64,000 nt of DNA, from NCBI GenBank assembly GCA_937923325.1, contig CAKZUQ010000028.1, positions 1-64,000 of the forward strand. Direction: 5' to 3'. Source of the DNA: an uncultured Bacteriovoracaceae bacterium (GTDB lineage Bacteria; Bdellovibrionota; Bacteriovoracia; Bacteriovoracales; Bacteriovoracaceae). The position numbers and the translations under genes are program-made. Numbering within the stretch: position 1 is the first letter of the stretch; every line of letters begins with the position of its first letter. The notes beneath the pieces were generated by a model, which did not search any database, was not told where the DNA came from, and was given only the letters and a program-made list of their open reading frames with translations. Below are positions 52,481 to 59,628 of the stretch, one piece after another.

Positions 52481-52829
52481 CTACTTGCAAATAAGACTTC
52501 TATCAATTTGACGCCAAAAGAAAGGATCCGGAAAAAGATCGTTTACTAATGCAAAAAACTTTCCATCTATCTTAGTATATCCAAAAGTTAAGGATAGATT
52601 CGAAGACGTCGTGATTAGCTTTTTACATATTTTTTTGCCGTCAAACACAGTAAAACCAAAGCTATGATCTATAACAATCATTTCGCCAAAGTCTATCATT
52701 CTATATGCACTTGCCATTGGTCCCCTAAAAACTGAAAAAAAAACCTTCGGGATCTCCATAGTACCTAATATTGTCAATTATCTTGCCTAATTCCTTTTTT
52801 AAAACTTGAATACTTAGATTGGTATTCAT
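52481..52829 (-). pseudogene. Unknown protein with a frameshift in a nine-A run
   Basis: A frame starting at ATG 52829 (MNTNLSIQVLKKELGKIIDN, IRYYGDPEGFF) runs into a stop at the homopolymer 52735-52743. In the next frame, the sequence continues smoothly (SVFRGPMASAYRMIDFGEMI..DPFFWRQIDRSLICK) to 52481. A one-base change in the run would restore about 115 aa. No family is recognised, and a sequencing error cannot be excluded. Confidence 0.4.
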
Positions 52830-53285
52830 AATAAAAAAGAGATTAAAACAAATTTTATATTTTTTTGTTTCCACGCAATCATTATTAAGGAATTCACTTA
52901 TTCTCCCAAATTAAAATCTTAAGTTTTTATTGGAATAATTTTTTTTAGTTACATCTACAGTAAAAAAAGTGATTTTATTTTTATTATTTTCGATTCTTGA
53001 AAGTAATATCATACTCATCTTCTCATTACTGCAATCAACAAATAAATATGATGATGACAATAAAAGAATTACTAAGCCTACAAGCTTCACAGGATCTCCA
53101 TACTTAAGTTACAAAATCATTTGTATTGTAATGATTGTACTAAATATTTTTCATACGTAGCCATATATGAAATTAATTTATTTTAATCCTTTGTCATTTT
53201 AACTCTAAATTACCTAGTCATGTTCTTTTGCCATTCAAACAGGAATGGGTTCACAATAATAAGGTAGCGGCTGGGATTTATGCAA
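52830..53285. other. AT-rich spacer left of the tRNA-Pro island
   Basis: No credible gene. A 63-codon frame at 52969 lacks a ribosome site and has low-complexity hydrophobic composition. A single GGCTGGGATT, related to island motifs, occurs at about 53270. Confidence 0.35.
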
Positions 53286-53318
53286 AAAAAAAGCCCTCAC
53301 ATAAGTGAAGGCTTTTAA
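53286..53318. terminator. Bidirectional terminator at the left attachment repeat
   Basis: AGCCCTCAC and GTGAAGGCT pair (one mismatch) around ATAA, with A- and T-runs on either side. A counterpart sits at 57342-57363 beside the tRNA. It is probably the original tRNA-Pro terminator, now displaced by the island. Confidence 0.7.
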
Positions 53319-53337
53319 AGTGCTGATACTTTGGGAA

Positions 53338-53379
53338 TTTCAACGTTCAGATCAAAAGAATGGTCGGGGTGAGAGGATT
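53338..53379. repeat. Left attachment-site repeat (attL-like) of the tRNA-Pro island
   Basis: These 42 bases are identical to 57387-57428. They contain the last 19 or so bases of tRNA-Pro including CCA (TGGTCGGGGTGAGAGGATT), then diverge. Less perfect similarity extends left through the terminator. This is the expected footprint of site-specific integration into the tRNA 3' end. Confidence 0.85.
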
Positions 53380-53458
53380 ATTCTTGATCTTGGCCAAAAA
53401 GTTTCTAACTGTCTAGAAAGACAATGATATTAATGAGTTATAAAGAATTTCTCACTTG

Positions 53459-53524
53459 TGGTATTTCACTTTTATTCACTATTTTCTTCATATTTCACGA
53501 TTTCGGCTGGGAAAAGCTGGGATT
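53459..53524. repeat. 66-bp direct repeat, copy 1
   Basis: Matches 54318-54384 with one substitution and one inserted T. It ends in CGGCTGGGAAAAGCTGGGATT, a motif also found in related form after the integrase gene (57315-57334). The two copies flank the toxin-antitoxin pair. Confidence 0.85.
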
Positions 53525-53532
53525 TTTAAAGC

Positions 53533-53820
53533 TTAAGACGCCCTTTTTAGAGTCTTTATAAAATCAGGATGATTTTTAAGGCCCTGAGGAATTAAAAGCT
53601 TTTCAAGTGTAACTGGAAATATGGCACAAAGCTTTATAGCGACATTAACGCCGATATCTCTTTTACCATTTTCAATAGCTGAAATATTATTCTGAGAAGT
53701 TCCAATTAGATCAGCCAAAGCCGCTTGAGAAAGTTCAAAGGCTTCACGATATCTTTTTAAGATATCACCTACTGTTTCTTTTTTAGCTTTTCTTTTAATT
53801 ACATCTTTTGCATTCTTCAT
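53533..53820 (-). CDS. XRE-family antitoxin (HigA-like)
   Basis: A 95-aa protein with a Cro/CI helix-turn-helix (FELSQAALADLIGTSQNNISAIENGKRDIGVNVAIKLCAIF, residues about 31-71) and basic ends. It is encoded 9 bases after the toxin gene in the toxin-first order typical of HigBA. It should neutralise the toxin and, together with it, repress the operon at the upstream palindrome. Preceded by AGGAGACAATT. Lies between the 66-bp direct repeats. Confidence 0.85.
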   Translation of the reverse strand: MKNAKDVIKRKAKKETVGDILKRYREAFELSQAALADLIGTSQNNISAIENGKRDIGVNVAIKLCAIFPVTLEKLLIPQGLKNHPDFIKTLKRAS

Positions 53821-53829
53821 AATTGTCTC

Positions 53830-54141
53830 CTAGCTATAATCGTGATCAGGTGTAATTCGCACAATAGCTATTTCAATTTTACCTTCATTATATCTATATA
53901 TAAGCCTTCCTGATTTTGAAAAAGAGCAAGACCTATGCTTTAACCACTTTTTATCTCTAACAAGCTCATGATCTTTCACATCGTAAGACACATTATCACT
54001 GAACACTTCTGGGCCAAATTCCTCCATAGCTTCAATAATATCCACAATAACATCATTCTCAGCATCAGAGATTAAACCTTCATTCAACAGATCTAAATAT
54101 TCTTTTTCACACTTCTTTGTGATTAGTACCTTCCATGTCAT
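53830..54141 (-). CDS. RelE/HigB-like mRNA interferase toxin
   Basis: ATG 54141 is preferred; an upstream TTG would add six residues. The protein of about 103 aa shows the RelE-fold end pattern WLKHRSCSFSKSGRLIYRYNEGKIEIAIVRITPDHDY, with basic residues and the terminal His and Tyr expected for ribosome-dependent mRNA cleavage. The N-terminus MTWKVLITKKCEKEYLDLL is the usual first strand and helix. Cognate antitoxin follows immediately. No good ribosome site, so expression is probably low. Confidence 0.8.
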   Translation of the reverse strand: MTWKVLITKKCEKEYLDLLNEGLISDAENDVIVDIIEAMEEFGPEVFSDNVSYDVKDHELVRDKKWLKHRSCSFSKSGRLIYRYNEGKIEIAIVRITPDHDYS

Positions 54142-54162
54142 CAACTTATTATATATCAATTA

Positions 54163-54175
54163 TGATATTATATCA
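54163..54175. promoter_or_regulatory. Toxin-antitoxin operator palindrome
   Basis: TGATATTATATCA is a perfect 6+1+6 palindrome 22-34 bases upstream of the toxin start, overlapping the expected -10 region. Related ATATCA half-sites flank it. It probably binds the HigA-like antitoxin. Confidence 0.55.
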
Positions 54176-54317
54176 AATGCGATATAACAGTTAAGAAAGA
54201 ACTACATATAAGCTGCACCCATCCGCAGTTAAGCAATTGAAACCTCGTACTGGTCAAAGAGCCGCAAACCCTTAAAGTTACAATAATATTAAAATGTTAT
54301 AAGGTTTTTCCTTAGTT

Positions 54318-54384
54318 TGGTATTTCACATTTATTCACTATTTTTCTTCATATTTCACGATTTCGGCTGGGAAAAGCTGGGATT
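54318..54384. repeat. 66-bp direct repeat, copy 2
   Basis: The second copy lies upstream of the toxin-antitoxin operon and downstream of the immunity operon, so about 800 bases containing only the toxin-antitoxin pair are bounded by identical-direction repeats. No gene lies within 54180-54485 otherwise. Confidence 0.85.
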
Positions 54385-54485
54385 ATATATTAGTAATTTT
54401 TTCGTTTCATTTTTCCTTACTCTAGCCTCTGGTATTTATTAATACTAAGTATGTAGTTAAACAAAGATCGAATTCCAATTTTTTA

Positions 54486-54824
54486 TCATTCAAGCACTAA
54501 GTTAAAATATAGATTTTTCTCATATTCTGCAGAAGCTTCATTTACAACTCTTTTAGACAGTTCATACATTTTATCAATATTGATTTTTTTAGATAACGAA
54601 AAATCTAGAACATAATTCATTAGCGGCTCTGTGGAATTTTCTTTCAGAATAAAAGCATCAACTCCTAACAACCTAATTTTACTTCTATAAAGTTCATTTA
54701 ATACTTGCTCAATAATAGTACTCGCAATATAGCTCTCCGATACTCTAAACACGATATGTTTTTTATATACATCTAAACTTATAATTTTCGTAAACTCCAC
54801 TTCTGCCCCTCGCGGAAAGGTCAT
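54486..54824 (-). CDS. Small protein downstream of the immunity genes (112 aa)
   Basis: Mixed alpha/beta composition (VYKKHIVFRVSESYIASTIIEQVL, SKIRLLGVDAFILKE, PLMNYVLDFSLSKKI) with no signal peptide. It is the last gene of the toxin-immunity operon. The LLGVDAF..PLMNYVLDFS stretch recalls small immunity-type proteins of polymorphic toxin systems, but I cannot name a family. It may be an extra immunity protein for a toxin no longer present. Confidence 0.6.
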   Translation of the reverse strand: MTFPRGAEVEFTKIISLDVYKKHIVFRVSESYIASTIIEQVLNELYRSKIRLLGVDAFILKENSTEPLMNYVLDFSLSKKINIDKMYELSKRVVNEASAEYEKNLYFNLVLE

Positions 54825-54836
54825 TTCCAGTTTTAA

Positions 54837-55442
54837 CTAAATGCTCTTTATTATAATTTTTTGTAAATTATTTTTATCATCCATAGATACAAATATATCT
54901 TGAGCAACCGAATAAGTATTATAAACTTCATTGCCAAAGAATATTTCAAAGACTTTATTTTTTTTATCATAATAATATTTAGGCTTTATATTTATTGTAA
55001 ACCTATCATCTTCTAATAAGTTCACATCCTTTTTATTTAAACACATAATAGAGGGTATAAAACTCTTGGGAACTTCAATGGTTTTGTACTCAGGAACAAC
55101 ATAGGCATCAAACGACTCAAGTTCAAGATTTTTCTTGTTAAATTCAAAAACAAGATAGCCATAGTTTATATAAATCTTTTTCTTAGCTATGTTAAAAAGA
55201 GAATCTATAGTTTCTGAAACATTAGGACTGGATGAAACATCTTTAAGAACAACCCTTAGGCTGTATTCATCAACAGAAAATAATTTTTCTTTAACTTCTT
55301 TTGGAATTTTGCTCTCTCTAACGACTACAACCAAATTATACTTCTTTCCATTTCTATACATTTCAGAAGTTAAAAACATTGATTTGGAAAATAAAAAGCT
55401 TCTAATCATGGATAAAATAAAATCTATACTAATTAATCTCAA
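54837..55442 (-). CDS. Unknown protein in the immunity operon (201 aa)
   Basis: It overlaps the end of the E3-type immunity gene by 14 bases. The sequence is Lys/Asp/Tyr-rich and beta-prone (KYNLVVVVRESKIPKEV, RFTINIKPKYYYDKKNKVFEIFFGNEVYNTY). The first 15 residues are hydrophobic (IDFILSMIRSFLF) but not a clear signal peptide. No family is recognised. Its position suggests an accessory or second immunity function. Confidence 0.6.
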   Translation of the reverse strand: MRLISIDFILSMIRSFLFSKSMFLTSEMYRNGKKYNLVVVVRESKIPKEVKEKLFSVDEYSLRVVLKDVSSSPNVSETIDSLFNIAKKKIYINYGYLVFEFNKKNLELESFDAYVVPEYKTIEVPKSFIPSIMCLNKKDVNLLEDDRFTINIKPKYYYDKKNKVFEIFFGNEVYNTYSVAQDIFVSMDDKNNLQKIIIKSI

Positions 55443-55683
55443 CAGTATAACAGCTTAAAAAATAGTCAAACTTATTAAAGTCGAACTCTATATTGTATTT
55501 ATTAGAATAATATTTCGCATGATTAGGAGAAATTTCGTAATCATGATAAACGGGATTACTAGAGGTTAACCCATAAAGACTTCTTATCTCATCAAGATTA
55601 ACATGCTCTAAAACAATCTCACTTACTAATTCTTCAGTTTCAATATCAAAAAGCTCTATTGAGCGGACTATTTTTTTTTCCAT
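55429..55683 (-). CDS. Immunity protein for the E3-type RNase (DUF7683-like)
   Basis: An 84-aa acidic protein whose ATG shares one base with the toxin stop (TAATG), the standard toxin-immunity linkage. Core features are EHVNLDEIRSLYGLTSSNPVYHDYEI and YSNKYNIEFDFNKFDYFLSCYTVE. It resembles the DUF7683 domain more than the classical ColE3 immunity protein (Cloacin_immun). A relative with the same core, but broken, is at 10595-11149. It is expected to bind and block the RNase domain. Confidence 0.75.
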   Translation of the reverse strand: MEKKIVRSIELFDIETEELVSEIVLEHVNLDEIRSLYGLTSSNPVYHDYEISPNHAKYYSNKYNIEFDFNKFDYFLSCYTVEIN

Positions 55684-55970
55684 TACTTTTCTACTTTTCT
55701 CGTTGGGTCAGCAGGCTTTGTTTGTTTTCCAGTTTCAGCATCAAACTCTCCTACATGTTTACCATTTTTATTATATTTTTCAACTCTACCATGTTGATAG
55801 TCCCATTCATAAATATTTCCTTTACTATCTTTCCACCTTTTTCTTAAACCTCCAGCTCTCGACCTTGTTTTTTTCTTAGCAGGTTTTAAATCTGGAAATC
55901 CAGATGGAGTTCCCGGAGCTTTTACATAATTTGAAACTAAATCACCAATCTCTCCTCTTTCATTCTTAAC
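55683..55970 (-). pseudogene. C-terminal remnant of a colicin-E3-type rRNase toxin
   Basis: About 95 codons remain, ending at TAA 55685-55683. The sequence RKRWKDSKGNIYEWDYQHG continues to VEKYNKNGKHVGEFDAETG and ends KPADPTRKVEK. It lines up with the cytotoxic domain of colicin E3/cloacin DF13, which cuts 16S rRNA near position 1493. All four residues known to matter in ColE3 (Asp510, His513, Glu517, Arg545) have counterparts: the D, H and E of EWDYQHGRVE and the R of DPTRKVEK. The delivery part and start are gone, cut by an ISL3-type end at 55971. Confidence 0.85.
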
Positions 55971-56283
55971 GTCTCTTCTCGGTTCGTAGTGGGATGCCCT
56001 GTTTCAAGACTAATCTACTAAAGTAAGCACAAGCTCATTTTCTGATAAAATAAATTCACCACAAACTATTTTAGTTGAAAGGAGAGCTTATGCTTGGAAG
56101 AAAGATTACCAACTTTTTAGGATTACCGGAACTAGAAATTTTACCTAAATCCGATCAACTCAGAAACACTTTAAGGTTTCATTGTCGAAAGACTTCAACT
56201 ATGGAAGTGTGTCCTAAGTGTGCAACTCCATCTATAACCAAATATGATAAAAGATATGTCACAATTAAAGATCAACCTATTGG
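55971..56283 (+). mobile_element. 5' fragment of an ISL3-type element with transposase N-terminus
   Basis: It starts at the terminal repeat (TCTTCTCGGTTCGTAG). A ribosome site AAAGGAGAG precedes ATG 56090. The 60 or so residues encoded (MLGRKITNFLGLPELEI..) include the ISL3 zinc-finger pattern CPKCATPSITKYD..TIKDQPIG. The catalytic core and right end are absent, and the frame passes into the truncated integrase out of phase. The first 118 bases are an inverted copy of the window's left edge. Confidence 0.8.
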
Positions 56284-57312
56284 AGAAATACCTTTAATCC
56301 TTTTGAAAAAAGTCATGTCAAAGACAATCAAAATAAATTTTTAAGTTTTCAAAATTTATGGAATAAGTACGAAGAATTTCATTTTCCTAAACTAGAACTT
56401 TCATCTCAAGGAATCAAAAAACAAAAGATTGAACCCTTTATGAATGAGTTAAAGGATATGAATATTTATGATATTACTCCTGACTATCTTGAATATTTAA
56501 TTGCTAAAAAGAAAAAGCAAGCTAAGGCTACTCCCAAAAGCCTAAGATTTAATTTTAATAAAACTCTTGATGAAGTTAAGGCTGTCTTGAATTGGTATCA
56601 GAAAAACTATGATTATAAATTTCATAACCCAGTACTGGAAAGACACTACGTTCAGGGCATTATAAAAAAGACGGTTAAGAAGGAAAAAGTGCTAAGCCAA
56701 GAGCAATTAATAAACTTCCTTCGATCTTTTGAAGATCCTCTTTATCAAGATTTTGCTCTAGTTCAATTTTTTTGTGCATCTCGCTTTGGAGAAATTGCTG
56801 GTATCCAACTTAAAAATATTGACCTTCAAAACAAGTCTCTTTTAATTAAGGAAGTTGTTGTAGAGGATCAGTCTAAAAAATTTTTAGAACTTAAGGCTTA
56901 TCCTAAAAATGGTCACCCTCGCGTGGTTGCCATTACAAGTGAACTCTTTGAAGGTGCAATCCTTAGACGTTTAGATCATCTAAAAGAAGGTTGTAGTTAT
57001 CTCTTTCACATAGAAGGAAAACCATTAGGATATAGAAAAGTTCAATACCAGTATAATAAAGCCTTAAAGCGATGTGGACTCTATCCTCATTTTAGTTCAA
57101 CTCATATACTTCGCTATTCTATGGCAACAGAATCAAGACGAGTTATGGGAAGCCTAGACGCAGCTCAGGCCATTACAGGGCATCACTCTATAAAGATGAT
57201 CGAGCACTATGCAAAGTTACCCACAACACTTCAATCTGACACTGTTGAAAAAGTTGGTGAAGAATTAAAGAAAAGCTGGTTAAAACTAGAAAAATTAAAG
57301 CTGATAAATTGA
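56284..57312 (+). pseudogene. Tyrosine recombinase (integrase), 5' end lost
   Basis: The frame is open from the ISL3 junction (NPFEKSHVKDNQNKFLSF) but has no start before ATG 56440, which lies within the SAM-like core-binding domain. The catalytic domain is whole: Arg in CASRFGEIAGIQL, His-x-x-Arg in STHILRYSM, His in ITGHHSIKMI and Tyr in EHYAKL. It sits directly beside the 3' end of tRNA-Pro, the expected place for the integrase of this island. With the arm-binding and part of the core-binding domain missing it is probably inactive, although the 290-aa product from 56440 could still fold. Confidence 0.8.
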
Positions 57313-57341
57313 AACCGGCTGGGATTGGCTGGGAAATAAAA

Positions 57342-57363
57342 AAGCCACTCAGATGAGTGGCTT
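57342..57363. terminator. Bidirectional terminator between integrase and tRNA-Pro
   Basis: AAGCCACTC and GAGTGGCTT pair around AGAT, flanked by an A-run and TTTT. It serves both the integrase and the minus-strand tRNA. Confidence 0.8.
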
Positions 57364-57386
57364 TTAAGATGTTGAAATCTTGGGAC

Positions 57387-57486
<100 letters not shown>

Positions 57487-57556
57487 TTCTTTTTAGTCTG
57501 AGATACTTTTTAAGATATTTAAGTGAATTTGGCAATAGTTATTTAAATATTACATG

Positions 57557-58138
57557 CTATTGCATGAAAAAATTTACTGCTCCAGAACAAGCCTTGGCGC
57601 GGTGCGAATTTTTCATTTTCCACTCACTCACCTGTGCCATTGACTTACCGCCTTGCCCATCTGGTAGGAAGATAGGGTCATATCCAAAACCTTCACTTCC
57701 TTTAATTTCTTCACCTATTGTCCCATGAACTCGTCCTTCAAAGAAAAATATCTCTTCTGGCCCATTATAAAAACAAAGATAACACACAAAATACGCCTTT
57801 CTATCTTCATCTGGCTTATCTTCAAGTAACTCGATAAGTTTTAAGTTTTTGTCTTTATAGTCTGGAAGCTCAGGTGCAAATCTAGCTGAATATATCCCAA
57901 GAATTTCAGGCATGCTTGGAACAACTAAACCAGAATCATCTGCAACAGTTGGTTTTCCGTACTTATCATAATAAGCCTTTGCTTTAATAAGAGCATTCTC
58001 TTGAAATGTCTCTCCATCTTCGACAACTTCAAACTTCTCACTAGCAGCTGTAATAGCTAAGCCACCAGCTGATAATAATTCATTCAATTCATCAGCCTTG
58101 TGAGCATTAGTTGAAGCTAAGATATATTCCATTTTCAT
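57557..58138 (-). CDS. rdgB: Non-canonical purine NTP pyrophosphatase (RdgB/HAM1)
   Basis: ATG 58138 lies 10 bases after AAGGA; the longer frame would overlap rph heavily. About 193 aa, normal size. YILASTNAHKADELNELL is the N-terminal nucleotide-binding strand. ENALIKAKAYYDKYGKPTVADDSGLVVPSM holds the metal-binding Asp pair. SEGFGYDPIFLPDGQGGKSMAQVS is the family signature. It hydrolyses dITP/XTP to keep deaminated purines out of DNA. It directly follows rph (TAA to ATG gap of 7 bases), a common pairing. Confidence 0.95.
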   Translation of the reverse strand: MKMEYILASTNAHKADELNELLSAGGLAITAASEKFEVVEDGETFQENALIKAKAYYDKYGKPTVADDSGLVVPSMPEILGIYSARFAPELPDYKDKNLKLIELLEDKPDEDRKAYFVCYLCFYNGPEEIFFFEGRVHGTIGEEIKGSEGFGYDPIFLPDGQGGKSMAQVSEWKMKNSHRAKACSGAVNFFMQ

Positions 58139-58145
58139 TATTCTA

Positions 58146-58853
58146 TTATCCTTTGATAGCATCTTTTTGAGCCTTAAAAACATCTTTAAGAGCAGTTTCA
58201 GCACACTCTAATAAAGCATTGAGTTGATCTCTAGAGAACGGGTCACCTTCAGCTGTACCTTGAACCTCTACAAATTTTCCATCTTCAGTCATAACAATAT
58301 TTACATCTGCTTCGCATGTAGAATCTTCTTCGTAATTTAAATCAGCTATCGCTTTTCCATCTTTATCCAGACCAACACTAAGCGCTCCTAATCTTTCTTT
58401 AATTGGAGACTGCGTAAGTTTTCCTTCAGCGATTAACTTATTAACTGCGATTTCCAGTGCAACAAACGCACCTGAGATCGAAGTTGTTCTAGTTCCACCA
58501 TCGGCCACTAAAACATCACAGTCGATTAAGATTTGTCTTTCACCTAATTTTTTAAAATCAATCACAGCTCTTAAAGCTCTACCGATTAATCTTTGGATTT
58601 CTTGTGTTCTTCCCTTAGGTCCTTTTGTTTCACGTCTAATTCTATCGTGAGTCGACCCTGGAAGCATTGAGTACTCAGCTGTAACCCAACCTTCACCAGT
58701 TCCCTTCATCCACCTAGGAACGCTTTCATCAACAGACGCTGTGATATGGACTTTTGTATTACCAAACTCAGCAATTACACTACCCGCGGCATAAGGGTTT
58801 ATATTTGTTGTAAACTTAATCTCACGAGGAGTGTCTCTTTTAATTAATGACAT
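58146..58853 (-). CDS. rph: Ribonuclease PH
   Basis: A 235-aa phosphate-dependent exoribonuclease that trims tRNA 3' ends. Hallmarks are the start REIKFTTNINPYAAGSVIAEFGNTKV, GWVTAEYSMLPGSTHDR and RTQEIQRLIGRALRAV (phosphate-site Arg). DCDVLVADGGTRTTSISGA and DLNYEEDSTCEADVNIVMT (metal-binding acidic) follow. Length is standard. Co-transcribed with rdgB. Confidence 0.96.
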   Translation of the reverse strand: MSLIKRDTPREIKFTTNINPYAAGSVIAEFGNTKVHITASVDESVPRWMKGTGEGWVTAEYSMLPGSTHDRIRRETKGPKGRTQEIQRLIGRALRAVIDFKKLGERQILIDCDVLVADGGTRTTSISGAFVALEIAVNKLIAEGKLTQSPIKERLGALSVGLDKDGKAIADLNYEEDSTCEADVNIVMTEDGKFVEVQGTAEGDPFSRDQLNALLECAETALKDVFKAQKDAIKG

Positions 58854-58926
58854 TTGGATTTCCTTTTTTATTTTGATAGTAATTCTAAACTACTATTAGT
58901 AATAACAAAATCTAGAGGCTTACTCA

Positions 58927-59628
58927 ATGAAACATATTCATTTAGAAACGTGTGAATCAACACAAAAGTATATGCTTGAATTTATTAAGGAAAATAATAA
59001 AGATGCCCATGATTTTCTTGTGAGCTGCAACATTCAGACTCACGGGGTTGGTCAAAAACAAAACTCTTGGGACAGCTATAATAGTAGTCTATGCTTTTCA
59101 TTTACAGCAAAAGAAAATGAAATGATCACCCTTACTCCCCTTGAAGTTGGGGCTATAATTTGTCAGATGTTTAACTCAGAGTTTGAAGTTGATCTTAAAC
59201 TAAAATGGCCAAATGATATTATGAATGAATCAGGAGAAAAGGTTGGTGGCATTTTAATTCATAAAGCGGGTGATTCTCCTTTAATCATTGGTGTTGGATT
59301 AAATCTACTTGCTCATCACCAAGATAAGCTTAAAGCATACGATTATAAAGCAGGATTTATTTTTAAGAACATAAGTGTCATTCCAACAAAAGAAGATTTT
59401 GCAAAAAATATATTTAAATTCTTTAAAAAAAATCGACTAACCAAAACTGAAACGATCTTAAACTGGAACTCTCACTGTGTTCATCTTAATAAGACTGTTA
59501 CGATCAAAGATGGTTCAACTGAGAAGACCGGAGTCTTCAAAGGTATTGGTCAGAATGGTCAAGCCCTTATAACAGATAAGGGCGAAACATTTGAGTATTA
59601 CTCAGGGTCTTTAAGAATTTTAAACTAA
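58927..59628 (+). CDS. birA: Biotin-protein ligase (BirA), regulator-less form
   Basis: A 233-aa enzyme that activates biotin as biotinyl-AMP and attaches it to the carboxylase carrier protein. Seen are HLETCESTQKYMLEF at the start, IQTHGVGQKQNSWDS (the diverged GRGRxGRxW loop), LKLKWPNDIMNESGEKVGGILI (catalytic Lys and Asn) and VGLNLL. There is no N-terminal winged helix, so it does not repress biotin genes. A C-terminal SH3-like domain (GVFKGIGQNGQALITDKGETFEYYSG) is present. It overlaps the convergent response-regulator gene by 4 bases. Confidence 0.93.
   Translation: MKHIHLETCESTQKYMLEFIKENNKDAHDFLVSCNIQTHGVGQKQNSWDSYNSSLCFSFTAKENEMITLTPLEVGAIICQMFNSEFEVDLKLKWPNDIMNESGEKVGGILIHKAGDSPLIIGVGLNLLAHHQDKLKAYDYKAGFIFKNISVIPTKEDFAKNIFKFFKKNRLTKTETILNWNSHCVHLNKTVTIKDGSTEKTGVFKGIGQNGQALITDKGETFEYYSGSLRILN

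Noticed and set aside
52969..53160. Plus-strand frame of 63 codons with hydrophobic start
   Set aside because: No ribosome site, in a very AT-rich spacer where chance frames are expected, and a composition that fits no export signal well.
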